Part shown: positions 17,595 through 25,917 of the stretch, piece by piece | How positions within the stretch are numbered: position 1 is the first letter of the stretch | Layout of the letters: the number at the start of each line of letters is the position of its first letter | NCBI GenBank assembly: GCA_028279375.1 | Contig: JANQNW010000023.1 | Span: 62,001-126,000 of the forward strand | Origin: Phycisphaerales bacterium | GTDB taxonomy: Bacteria > Planctomycetota > Phycisphaerae > Phycisphaerales > UBA1924 | Reading direction: 5' to 3' | Length of the DNA stretch: 64,000 nt | Translations under genes and position numbers: made by a program | Notes under the pieces: model-generated | What the model was told of the DNA's origin: nothing | Seen by the model: the letters and a program-made list of their open reading frames with translations, nothing else | Database searches by the model: none

Positions 17595-19787
17595 TTACGG
17601 GCAGGGACCCCAGCGACCGATGAGCTCGGCCAGGTCGTCTGCACCGACGCAGTCACCGAAGAAGTCTGCCGGCACGCCGCACTGACCCCAGAATCCGATG
17701 AGATCGGCAAGGTCAGCAGCGCCGACAACGCCGTCGCCATTGAGATCCCACGGGCAGGGATCATCGGGCGTGACGCCGCCGATGAACATGAGCACGTTGT
17801 AGGACTCGTCGAGGCTGTTCGGATCGGCGCCCGGCGAACCGGAGGTCGGATCGTCGAAGTCGCCGTCGCCATCGACGTCGTAGACCATGTCAACCGCGAC
17901 GACAACGCCGCCGAGAGTCTGCGAATCGTCCTGAGCGAGATCGGCGACGTCCGCGCCATTCCAGGTGCACTGATTCAGGTTCATCGAGAAGAAGGCGCCT
18001 GAGGACAGCGAACCGGAAGGATTGGATGCGGGCGAATCCGCCAGATTGAAGAACTGCATCTGGTACTCGGTGTTCGAGTTGGCGCCGACGAAGCGGTCGC
18101 CAGCGCAAAGCACGACCTCGAGATCGAAGCAGAAGTTCGTCTCGTCGTAGATCGCGCGGAGCAGGCAGATGTCGAACGTCTCGGTCGGGCCACCCTTCGG
18201 CGGATCCGTGAGCGTGAATCCCACGACGCCCATGAACCAGATATTGCCGGCCGAATCGATCGCAGGCGAGGACATCGAGGGACCCTGCGGCGTGCCGCCG
18301 GTCAGCTCGAAGAGGGCGCCAAGGCGGCCGATCTGATCGCCGTTGGCGTTGCAGATGGCCTTGCCGCCGACATTCGGAGGCATCGTCGGATCATTCCACG
18401 CGGCGAGCGTCCACTCGGCCGTGCCATCCGGATCGCTCTTGTCGAAGCGGGCGACGGCGATGGCCTGGAAGGGATTGTCGCGCTCACCCGCGAGGTAGGC
18501 CGTACACGCGGCCAGACCCTTGCCACTGCGATCCATACCGACTGCAACGTGACCGTTGCCGCCGTTGAAGGGGATGCCGCCACGATAGCCGTCGAAGACG
18601 TAACCGATCGCGGTGTAGTTCTCGCAGTTGTCGCTGACGGCCGCGGGGAGCGTGAGCGGGTGACCAGCGACCGGAGCGCCGTTGCCGTCCACGCCCCAGA
18701 TGGACATGGTGTCGGTCGCGCCGCCGCCGCCGTTGCTCTTGGTCATCAGGCCCATCGTGCCGACGGAGCCGGTGTAGACGATGGTCTTGCTGAATGAGGG
18801 CGTGCCGCGCGTGTCGCTCGTGCCGGGGCGATACGCAGCCGGATCGACTGTGATGGTGCCCGCGGCGGACTCATAGACATACTCGGCGGAGAAGGTCGTC
18901 GTCGCGACGATCGGGCGACCACCGAGGGAGAGATCACTGGGAACATGCGCCGGGACGACGGTGACCTCGGGGCCGCCACCAGACATGTAGTTGTTGATGA
19001 CGCGCTCTGTGGCGCCGGCGTCACCAGCGCCGGACTCATTGAGCGCATTGACGAGGTCGCAATCGCGTCCGGGCATCTTCACGCGGTAGATGTTGTCGCC
19101 GACGACCTGATCGCCGCCATTGGCCATGAAGTTGTCCGCACGGAGATAGACGTTTCCATTCGCGTCGACGGAGCCGAAGCCGATGCCGGCGTCGTCGTCA
19201 TTGCCCATGCCATCTTCATCGCCGGTCGCGATGTTGATGCGGGTGACGTAGAGGCGCTGGTCGTCTGACGGATCGAAGTTGACGATCGCGCCGTTGAGTC
19301 CGTTGTGATTCGTGCCGTCGTCTGCCGAAGCGAACTCGGACATCGCCACGGCGAACTGCGCTGTGACGGCGGCGCCGGGCTCGACGGCCATGCCGGCGAG
19401 GTTGGGCGGCATCATGCCGAACGTGTTGACGCCGAAGCCCTGGCCATTCCAGAGGGAATAGCTGGCAGACGCGGGCGTCGCGTTGAAGATCGTCGTATTG
19501 CTGATGCTGTGCGACGACGTGAGGCTGCCGAAGAAGGCGCTGCTGGCCTTGGACGACTTGATGATCGGGCCGGTGCCGAAGACGGTGCCCTTGGACGACG
19601 TCACTGGAACGAGGTCAAGCACGTACGAGGCACACTGGCCATCGGTGGACCAGGGGCTGAACGCGTCGCCCGGGAGGCCGTTGCCGCCATCGGGATTGAC
19701 CGAGATGCTGTCCTGCGCCGCCGCGACCCCGCACAGGGCCATCATGCTTGCGCACGTAATAGCTGCGAAGCTCCCTCTCTTCTCCAT
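17595..19787 (-). CDS. Secreted protein (730 residues) with dockerin-like tail
   Basis: A 730-residue exported protein of unknown family. ATG 19785-19787 is preceded by AGGAGAG and starts MEKRGSFAAITCASMMALCG, a signal peptide ending AAAQ. The body is Gly/Asp-rich with blade-like repeats (for example SVDANGNVYLRADNF, AIDSAGNIWFMGVVG) that suggest a beta-propeller, seen by eye only. Residues 678-730 form the tail, nearly identical in protein and DNA to that of the 1667-residue protein, including the extra Cys pair (GQCGVPADFFGDCVG). It lies 147 bases downstream of a pseudopilin gene on the same strand. Confidence 0.82.
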   Translation of the reverse strand: MEKRGSFAAITCASMMALCGVAAAQDSISVNPDGGNGLPGDAFSPWSTDGQCASYVLDLVPVTSSKGTVFGTGPIIKSSKASSAFFGSLTSSHSISNTTIFNATPASASYSLWNGQGFGVNTFGMMPPNLAGMAVEPGAAVTAQFAVAMSEFASADDGTNHNGLNGAIVNFDPSDDQRLYVTRINIATGDEDGMGNDDDAGIGFGSVDANGNVYLRADNFMANGGDQVVGDNIYRVKMPGRDCDLVNALNESGAGDAGATERVINNYMSGGGPEVTVVPAHVPSDLSLGGRPIVATTTFSAEYVYESAAGTITVDPAAYRPGTSDTRGTPSFSKTIVYTGSVGTMGLMTKSNGGGGATDTMSIWGVDGNGAPVAGHPLTLPAAVSDNCENYTAIGYVFDGYRGGIPFNGGNGHVAVGMDRSGKGLAACTAYLAGERDNPFQAIAVARFDKSDPDGTAEWTLAAWNDPTMPPNVGGKAICNANGDQIGRLGALFELTGGTPQGPSMSSPAIDSAGNIWFMGVVGFTLTDPPKGGPTETFDICLLRAIYDETNFCFDLEVVLCAGDRFVGANSNTEYQMQFFNLADSPASNPSGSLSSGAFFSMNLNQCTWNGADVADLAQDDSQTLGGVVVAVDMVYDVDGDGDFDDPTSGSPGADPNSLDESYNVLMFIGGVTPDDPCPWDLNGDGVVGAADLADLIGFWGQCGVPADFFGDCVGADDLAELIGRWGPCP

Positions 19788-19934
19788 TGAACTCTCCTTT
19801 TCCTCCCGGGGATCGAGCGAGGCCTCCACGACCAACGCTCGAGCTTCAGTCCGAAGTGTCAGCGGCGACTTGTGCGCCGCCTGGTTGTCAATCTATGCAC
19901 GCATCCAGCGCCACGAGTCGCCGGACGAACAAAC

Positions 19935-21125
19935 TCACGGCATCGTGACGTAACCGAAACCGAATCCGGCGAGTGCGCCGGTCTGGGGCAGATCCTCATA
20001 GCGACTGCGGATGTCTTCCCAGATCGCAGCGAGCTTCACACCGGAGCCCGAGGGCACCCACAACTCAGGCGCGCGAATGTCATTCGCTGCCTGCAGCTCC
20101 ACGTGCGTGTCGTAGTAGCAGACGTTGCCCTTCGGCTCGCCCTTTCTGCCGCCATGCACGAAGCTGTTGCGGATCATCTCCTGGCCGTTGGAAAGGAACC
20201 CGAAGGGCCAGGCGCGTGTGAATCGGACATTCCATGCGCCCGTATCGGAGAAGGAGCCTCCGAACGTGCCGCTGACGCTGACATCGTGATCGATCGCGTC
20301 ATTGCCTGCGGCCTGGAAGCGAGCGCCTTCAGCCATGAAGATCTTGCGGGAGGTGTTGGTGCCCACGCGCTCGATGCGTGGGAGATAGCCGCTGCCCTGA
20401 TTGCCTCCCGGAAGCGCGAGATCGCCTGCGATGGCGCTCGTCATGGTGAGGGTGCCGGGGCCGCCCCAGAATCCAGCGCGTGCCCACGACGGGCGATATC
20501 CGCTCTGGTGATAGCCATCCCAGAGGAACTCGCGAGCGGTGAGATAGCTGAACGCCTGCTGAGGCTGGAATGCAGTGCCCTCGATTCCGTTGAATCGGAT
20601 GCTGTCGAGGTACGGATAGGAGATGAGTCGATTGCCCGGGTTCGACAGGACGGAGACGGCGCCGGTGCCGCCGCCGAGCGAATCGGGCTGGCCGACGCCG
20701 TTGAGCATGGCGAAGCGATCATCACGGCGCTTGGAGTACTTCACATCGCCGAAGAATCCACCGAAGGTGAGGGCGCCGGCCCAGTCGAAGGGCTGCGTCG
20801 CATCGCCGCGTGCGTTGATCGCCTGGCCGCCGTTTCCGGCGTTGGGGTCGTTCAGCAGCGTCTTGGCTGAAGAGCCGGGCGCGCCGACGAGCTCACCATT
20901 GCGCTCCGTGGCCCATGCCTGGCCGGCGATCGCGATCTGGCGCATCTGCGACATGCTGACGCTCATGCGCGCCGCGCCGCGGGCGCTTGCAAGCGCTGGA
21001 GCGAGAAGCCCCATCAGCAGCGCGATGATCGAGATCACAACCAGCAGTTCGACGAGCGTGAACGCCGCTCCGCGCTGTCTCTTCGAAAGCGCGTGACATC
21101 CGTGTGTATTTGTGTTCGCGTTCAT
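19935..21125 (-). CDS. Type II secretion-type pseudopilin / prepilin-like protein
   Basis: A 396-residue protein with leader ...SKRQRGAAFTLVELL and one hydrophobic helix (VVISIIALLMGLLAPALAS), then a large globular domain with an H-x-DTH-like closing region (VCYYDTHVEL). Ala again occupies -1 of the prepilin peptidase site. ATG 21123-21125 has CCAGGAAAC just upstream and follows the stop of the membrane-anchored gene by 11 bases, so the two are one operon. It is followed by the 730-residue dockerin-tail gene, mirroring the arrangement at 11413-13361. Confidence 0.85.
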   Translation of the reverse strand: MNANTNTHGCHALSKRQRGAAFTLVELLVVISIIALLMGLLAPALASARGAARMSVSMSQMRQIAIAGQAWATERNGELVGAPGSSAKTLLNDPNAGNGGQAINARGDATQPFDWAGALTFGGFFGDVKYSKRRDDRFAMLNGVGQPDSLGGGTGAVSVLSNPGNRLISYPYLDSIRFNGIEGTAFQPQQAFSYLTAREFLWDGYHQSGYRPSWARAGFWGGPGTLTMTSAIAGDLALPGGNQGSGYLPRIERVGTNTSRKIFMAEGARFQAAGNDAIDHDVSVSGTFGGSFSDTGAWNVRFTRAWPFGFLSNGQEMIRNSFVHGGRKGEPKGNVCYYDTHVELQAANDIRAPELWVPSGSGVKLAAIWEDIRSRYEDLPQTGALAGFGFGYVTMP

Positions 21126-21136
21126 TGTTTCCTGGC

Positions 21137-21658
21137 CTACTTTTCCTGATCTGCGGGTGTAACGCCGACGAATTCCTCTGGCCTCGGGTTGTGGCCCGTC
21201 ACTGACGCTCCGCATTCAGGGCAGGTTGTCGCCTCTTCGCTTCCCAGATAGACATTGAGGATCACCGCTGTGCCCCCTGCGGGCCCGCACGTGTTGTCGA
21301 AGCAATATTCAACCGGATAAAGCGTGTTTTCTCCAGTCCTAGGATTGCGATACGGCATTCTCTTGTCAGGGCGGAGCTGCACCCAGTGCATGGATCCATT
21401 CTGAGAGTCCTTGACGCGGATTCTCGGATACTCCTGGGGCTCCGGGCCGACTGCTTTCCAGAATCGCCAGCCGCCGCCGACAATCACGACCGCCATCACG
21501 AGAAGCGCGATGTAACGCGTGACGCCGTGACTCAACGCATCGGCGAGTCGGTCTCTCAGTCCCGGGCCGCCCTTTCCTGAGTTCTTTCCTCCTGGTCCTG
21601 AGCCGTACTCATCCACCAGATCAGCTGACAGCGGCTCGAGCCGCAGATTTCCATTCAC
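21137..21658 (-). CDS. Membrane-anchored protein with zinc-ribbon-like cysteines
   Basis: A 173-residue protein, family not recognised. A 45-residue Gly-rich cytoplasmic segment precedes one membrane helix (about residues 49-66, YIALLVMAVVIVGGGW). The outer domain has a basic, aromatic region and two Cys pairs: YCFDNTCG and, near the end, TTCPECG. Together they could bind zinc, which is inference. The start is GTG at 21656-21658 without a clear ribosome site. It is the first gene of an operon with the pseudopilin, so a role in pseudopilus assembly or substrate handling is possible. Confidence 0.65.
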   Translation of the reverse strand: MNGNLRLEPLSADLVDEYGSGPGGKNSGKGGPGLRDRLADALSHGVTRYIALLVMAVVIVGGGWRFWKAVGPEPQEYPRIRVKDSQNGSMHWVQLRPDKRMPYRNPRTGENTLYPVEYCFDNTCGPAGGTAVILNVYLGSEEATTCPECGASVTGHNPRPEEFVGVTPADQEK

Positions 21659-21819
21659 TTGGCGTCGCCCTTAGCTAACTCGTCTACGGTTTCCACTCAG
21701 TCTCTTCTTAACAATACCCGATTCCGGGCCGACAGCCGCTTTTTTTGTAGGGGGAGAAGGTTGTATTCCTGCACCGGTAGGGCCGGGGTCAACGTCGCGT
21801 CAAGATGACGCTAGGAAGC

Positions 21820-23316
21820 CTACAGGCTCGGTTTTTGGAGTCTGAGGTCCACCACGACAGGCAAATGGTCGGAGTCGTCGGTGTCCGTCGCGCTCAGCCC
21901 CGCGGCCTCGAGCGACTCCGGCGACATGCGCCCGGTGTCCACGATGAAGGTCTGGAGAAGCTCGGCCTTGCTGGCGGTCGAGAGGACATAGTCAAGGCGA
22001 CCCGGCGTGAAACGGGATCGGGCGTCCTGCCAGGTGTGGGTTGAGGCGTCCCCGAGGGCGACCGGATCCGCGACCTGCAGGGCCACGCCGAAGGTGTCGA
22101 GGCCGGCGGCGAGCGTGTCCAGCGGCAACTTCGAGCCGACGAGATTCATATCGCCAGCGATGACGCATGCGGCGTCGGGATTGTCGCGAAGCGCTCTTCG
22201 AAGCGCAAGATTGATCGAGATCGATTCCGCGATACGTGTCTGATCAGCCCAGTCACCCATCGAGCCGCAGCACTTCAGGTGCACGCTCGCCACGATCGCT
22301 TTGCCATGCTCGGTCGTGACGATCGCGCTGACGAATCGCGGCTGGCGCTCAAGGAGCGCTCCAGACTCGCTCGTCACTGAGGTCGTGAGCCCACTGAGTT
22401 CGAGGCGCTTCATCGGAACGCGAGATGCGATCGCGACGCCGCGTTGCGCAGAGTCGATGACCGTCCATTGCTGATCCTGCGGCATGTGCTCGTTCAGCCA
22501 CGCCGAGCGCATCTCCGCGGTGATCTTCTCTTCGTGCGCCTGGCGATTATCCCATTCCTGGATGAGGACCACGTCGGGATTGAGCGATCGCAGCACGCGC
22601 GCGAACCCGTCGGGTGTGCGCATCGGCGCGCCCCAGAGGACGTTCCAGCACACAATTCGCAGCGAATTCGCAGGGCGATTCGGAATTCTGTCAGAGGATG
22701 CGCTCGCCGTGACCGCGAATGCGGGCATTTCACCGGTGAAGACATTCGCCCCGCCGATGCGCTTGCCGCCGATGCTCATCTGTAGCGCGACGCCTCGTAC
22801 TCCCGATTCCGCCTTCATCATCGACGCGATGGGGAGGTCCGAGCGCACATCGCGTCTGAATCGCACTTCGGTGGTCGCTGACGCATACGTCGGAAGGAAC
22901 ATGAAGCCGACATCCGCATGCGAAATCTTCCTCGACGCGCCGGACCGATCGAAGACCTCGATACGCGCGCCGTTGCCGAGACCTCCCGGGCCTCGTCCTT
23001 CACCGGGCGGGGAGAGGAACACCGCCAGATCGATGCCCATCGCGGGCACGCTGGGTCTGAGCAGATTCGCGACCGGGTTCTTGAGCCCGGTTGAGGCGTC
23101 GGCGTCGAGGTCAAGGAGAATGGCGGTCGAGCGGGGGGCCGACTGCAGGGTGACGGCGCTTTCCCAGTGGAGCCTGAGATGGAGGTGTTCGCCGTCGGCC
23201 ATCACCTGGACCCCGTCCGGCCACTCATCGTCGAGCCCATCCATGCGCACCTGCGCAGACGCATTGGAAGCGAGGGGGAGTGCGAGCAGAGTTAGAAGTT
23301 GGATCACTCTTCGCAT
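21820..23316 (-). CDS. Exported CBM9-like / endonuclease-exonuclease-phosphatase protein
   Basis: A 498-residue protein. ATG 23314-23316 is chosen for its signal peptide (MRRVIQLLTLLALPLASNAS) and the AAGAGGCG upstream; the frame extends further without support. Residues about 27-210 resemble the family 9 carbohydrate-binding/DOMON-like domain of secreted proteins (MDGLDDEWPDG, then LHLRLHWES). Residues about 245-495 are an EEP domain: RIVCWNVLWG, DVVLIQEWDN, ASVHLKCCG, CVIAGDMNLVG and the final SDHLPVVV. It has no dockerin tail. A phosphodiesterase or nuclease working outside the cytoplasm is likely; the substrate is unknown. It is transcribed away from the gene at 23689. Confidence 0.85.
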   Translation of the reverse strand: MRRVIQLLTLLALPLASNASAQVRMDGLDDEWPDGVQVMADGEHLHLRLHWESAVTLQSAPRSTAILLDLDADASTGLKNPVANLLRPSVPAMGIDLAVFLSPPGEGRGPGGLGNGARIEVFDRSGASRKISHADVGFMFLPTYASATTEVRFRRDVRSDLPIASMMKAESGVRGVALQMSIGGKRIGGANVFTGEMPAFAVTASASSDRIPNRPANSLRIVCWNVLWGAPMRTPDGFARVLRSLNPDVVLIQEWDNRQAHEEKITAEMRSAWLNEHMPQDQQWTVIDSAQRGVAIASRVPMKRLELSGLTTSVTSESGALLERQPRFVSAIVTTEHGKAIVASVHLKCCGSMGDWADQTRIAESISINLALRRALRDNPDAACVIAGDMNLVGSKLPLDTLAAGLDTFGVALQVADPVALGDASTHTWQDARSRFTPGRLDYVLSTASKAELLQTFIVDTGRMSPESLEAAGLSATDTDDSDHLPVVVDLRLQKPSL

Positions 23317-23459
23317 GGAGACGCCTCTTCGGCCGGCTCGCTGTCGTCTTTCAAGACACATGAGATGCCTCCTGAAACGCAAATCTATGCGCCGCATGGA
23401 GTTGTGTGAATCTAGGAGAACTGGGGCAGAATGATACTGCTGGAATCTGTGTACCTGAA

Positions 23460-23474
23460 ACCCGGGACCCGGGT
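23460..23474. promoter_or_regulatory. 15-base palindrome in a divergent intergenic region
   Basis: ACCCGGG-A-CCCGGGT is a perfect inverted repeat around a single central base, midway in the 372-base gap between divergent genes at 23316 and 23689. It is a good candidate operator. The rest of the gap shows no gene, only AT-rich stretches that may hold promoters. Confidence 0.35.
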
Positions 23475-23688
23475 CATGTGGCCCTTTTTAAGGCACATTT
23501 TTGTACCATCTGGCGCCTTGCGGGATGTAGCATCTTATTAGTGGCTTTTTGCCGCGCTCACGGAATGTGAACACATCGGCCGCATCATCTGGGCCGGTTT
23601 TCATCTTGCGTCCTGGGGTTGCGCATCCGAGTGGCGCGCCCCGAGGGAGGACACGTCACCCCCACTCGGAGTGACATGGAGGAAAGAA

Positions 23689-24411
23689 ATGCGTCTTGCT
23701 TTGACTGCAGCCGCCTCGCTTATCGCGTGCGCGGGCGTCGCCTTTGCGACGGGTAGCACTCCGCAGGCCGATGGTGGACTCATCATCTCTGAGGTCGTGG
23801 ATGGCACCCGTGCTGGCGGCAATCCGAAGTACGTCGAGATCACGAACACCAGCACTGCTGCGTTCACCTTCAGCGACGGCGGAATCATCGTCCAGTCCAA
23901 CGCCAGCGGCGACTACAACGTCGATGTTGATCTGACTGGCATCACGATCAATCCCGGTCAGTCCTACGTGATTCAGTCCGCCTCCAACGACGGCCAGGCT
24001 GTCTTCGAGGACACCTACGGATTCGCCGCGGACCTGTACGCCGATGCGTTCTTCAGCAACGGCGACGATCGCTACATCATCACCACGTCCAGCGCCGGTG
24101 ACGGCACCGGTCTCGTGGATATCCACGGTGAGGATGGCGTCGATGGCACCGGCTCCGGCTGGGAGTATCTCGACAGCTATGCGGTCCGCAATAAGGATGC
24201 CTACCAGCCCAACGGCGGCATCTTCGTTGAGGCCGACTTCTTCCATCCGGGTCCGAATGCGCTCGAGGCTGGTGGCGACGACGCCGCCGAGAAGATCCTC
24301 ATCGCCGCTTCGACCACACCCGGCACCCACGAGTGGGTTCCCGCTCCGGGTTCGATCGCCTGCCTCGCTGGCGCCGGCCTCCTGGCCGCCCGTCGTCGTC
24401 GCAATGGTTGA
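23689..24411 (+). CDS. Exported lamin-tail-domain protein with PEP-CTERM-like tail
   Basis: A 240-residue protein. GGAGGAA precedes ATG 23689, chosen over an ATG six codons earlier. The signal peptide ends GVAFAT. Residues about 30-150 match the lamin-tail domain found in many secreted bacterial proteins: LIISEVVDG, PKYVEITNTS, ITINPGQSYVIQS. The end has VPAPGS, a hydrophobic stretch (IACLAGAGLLAA) and RRRR, a PEP-CTERM-like sorting signal. A surface-attached structural or nuclease-associated role is possible. It is monocistronic, with a terminator about 155 bases downstream. Confidence 0.82.
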   Translation: MRLALTAAASLIACAGVAFATGSTPQADGGLIISEVVDGTRAGGNPKYVEITNTSTAAFTFSDGGIIVQSNASGDYNVDVDLTGITINPGQSYVIQSASNDGQAVFEDTYGFAADLYADAFFSNGDDRYIITTSSAGDGTGLVDIHGEDGVDGTGSGWEYLDSYAVRNKDAYQPNGGIFVEADFFHPGPNALEAGGDDAAEKILIAASTTPGTHEWVPAPGSIACLAGAGLLAARRRRNG

Positions 24412-24539
24412 TTGACTTGCGATTTGCAGCCGCCTGCTGGCGGTGAATCTGGTCTTGTCCTGCAAACGTTCTGGCGTCTGCACAATCCGGGACGAGAGCG
24501 AGTTCACGCAGAGCCACAGATCGGCTGAGACAGAACACG

Positions 24540-24608
24540 GCCCGCTTCGGCGGGCTCGATGAGTACGACCGGCCCCTTGCGTTGCGGCGAGGGGCCGGTC
24601 TCTTTTTT
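24540..24608 (+). terminator. Hairpin and intrinsic terminator before tyrA
   Basis: A GCCCGC-TTCG-GCGGGC tetraloop hairpin (24540-24555) is followed by a perfect 11-bp stem (24567-24577 with 24590-24600, GACCGGCCCCT and its complement) and TCTTTTTT. The second element is a classic terminator for the lamin-tail gene. Confidence 0.88.
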
Positions 24609-24682
24609 GCGCCGGGCGCGTCTGAATGCGTCGAACTCCCGCAGAGTCAGTCGATGACTGGGATCTCAGAGGAGCAGTCCGC

Positions 24683-25567
24683 ATGCCCGGCGCAGGGAAT
24701 CGTCAGTTCGCGCAGATCGAGCCGCGCTCGGTCGCCATCATCGGCGGCCATGGCGCCATGGGCAGGTTGCTCGATGCGGCTTTCCAGCGGGCGGGATGCG
24801 ACACCGTTGTCGCCGACGTCGAGACCGACTGCTCGAATGTCGAGGCAGCGGAGGCGGGGGATCTCGTCGTCGTCGCCGTGCCGATCTCCGAGACCGAACA
24901 GGTGATCCGCAGCGTCGCGCTGCATGTGCGCGCGGATGCGTGCCTGATGGACATCACGAGCCTCAAGGAAGGACCGCTCAGCTGGATGCTCGAGTCAGGC
25001 AACAGCGCCGTTGTCGGCGCTCATCCGATGTTCGGCCCGAGCGTCAGGACCATGCAGGACCAGTTGGTCCTGCTTGTTCCCGGTCGGGGAGACACGTGGA
25101 TCGACTGGATCTCGGGGTTCTTCGAACAGTGCGGCGCCCGCACGCTTCGTATGACAGCGCCTGAGCATGACCGCGCGATGGCGATCATCCAGGCTCTGCG
25201 TCATGTCGCGACGATCGCGTTCGGCGGCGCGCTCGCGGATCTCGACGCCGATATCGAGAAGACCCTCGAGCTCTCGAGCCCGATCTATCGACTCGAGACG
25301 ATGATGGCCGGCCGACTCTTCGCTCAGGATCCGGAGCTGTACGCGGACATCAGCCTGTTGAATCCCAGACGCGCTGAGGTGATGGATGCGCTCGAGCAGG
25401 CGGTCTCGCGCCTCGCGCATGTTGTGCGATCAGCGGATCGGACCGCGTTTATCGAGGAGTTCCAGCGCGTTGCGGGTCATTTCGGCGGATACCGTGACCA
25501 GGCGATGGCGGAGTCGATCGAGGTCATCTCTCGCCTGGTCGAGTCGCCTGAGAAGGACGGATCCTGA
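24683..25567 (+). CDS. tyrA: Prephenate dehydrogenase, T-protein type without chorismate mutase
   Basis: A 294-residue NAD-dependent dehydrogenase converting prephenate to 4-hydroxyphenylpyruvate in tyrosine synthesis. ATG 24683 has GAGGAG about 8 bases upstream; an earlier in-frame ATG at 24626 lacks one. The Rossmann motif is IIGGHGAMGRLL, and AHPMFGPS holds the conserved catalytic His region. IIQALRHVATIAFG, ELSSPIYRLE and GRLFAQDPELYADI follow closely the dehydrogenase half of the E. coli chorismate mutase-prephenate dehydrogenase as I remember it. The N-terminal mutase domain is absent. No other aromatic genes are nearby. Only 8 bases separate its stop from the convergent tRNA-Cys. Confidence 0.9.
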   Translation: MPGAGNRQFAQIEPRSVAIIGGHGAMGRLLDAAFQRAGCDTVVADVETDCSNVEAAEAGDLVVVAVPISETEQVIRSVALHVRADACLMDITSLKEGPLSWMLESGNSAVVGAHPMFGPSVRTMQDQLVLLVPGRGDTWIDWISGFFEQCGARTLRMTAPEHDRAMAIIQALRHVATIAFGGALADLDADIEKTLELSSPIYRLETMMAGRLFAQDPELYADISLLNPRRAEVMDALEQAVSRLAHVVRSADRTAFIEEFQRVAGHFGGYRDQAMAESIEVISRLVESPEKDGS

Positions 25568-25575
25568 GGCTGAAA

Positions 25576-25649
25576 AGGCCGCGGCGGGATTCGAACCCGC
25601 GAATAACGGATTTGCAATCCGTCCCCTTAGTCCACTTGGGTACACGGCC
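25576..25649 (-). tRNA. tRNA-Cys (anticodon GCA)
   Basis: A 74-base cloverleaf without encoded CCA. The acceptor GGCCGTG/CGCGGCC has one G-T wobble and discriminator U73, expected for tRNA-Cys. The anticodon stem ACGGA/TCCGT carries loop TTGCAAA (GCA), and the T arm is GCGGG-TTCGAAT-CCCGC. The D stem is three pairs (CCC/GGG). Confidence 0.95.
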
Positions 25650-25917
25650 GCTGGTCGGGGGGGCATTGTTGGCCCTCGCCTCTCTCAATGCAAGATGAGG
25701 CCGAACTTGCGACCGGGCGACCCGAAGCGCGCGAAAATCCACGCTCAGACAGTCTCCGAGGGGTCTTGGTCCGGTAGCAACTGAGATCACGCCGAACCGA
25801 CATGCGAGGTCTGCCGCCAGCTGTGCAGGCGGGTGCAGATCACTCGACGCAGGCCGGCGTCATCGCCCGCTAAGATCGCGTCCTTCCCAGTTCAGGTTTT
25901 TCCTCGGAGAGTCTCTC

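Noticed and set aside
4275-17760. DNA-level similarity of the tails at 4275 and 17595 as a mobile element
   Set aside because: The similarity covers only the conserved tail codons, with no terminal repeats or transposase; shared protein domain or gene conversion is enough.
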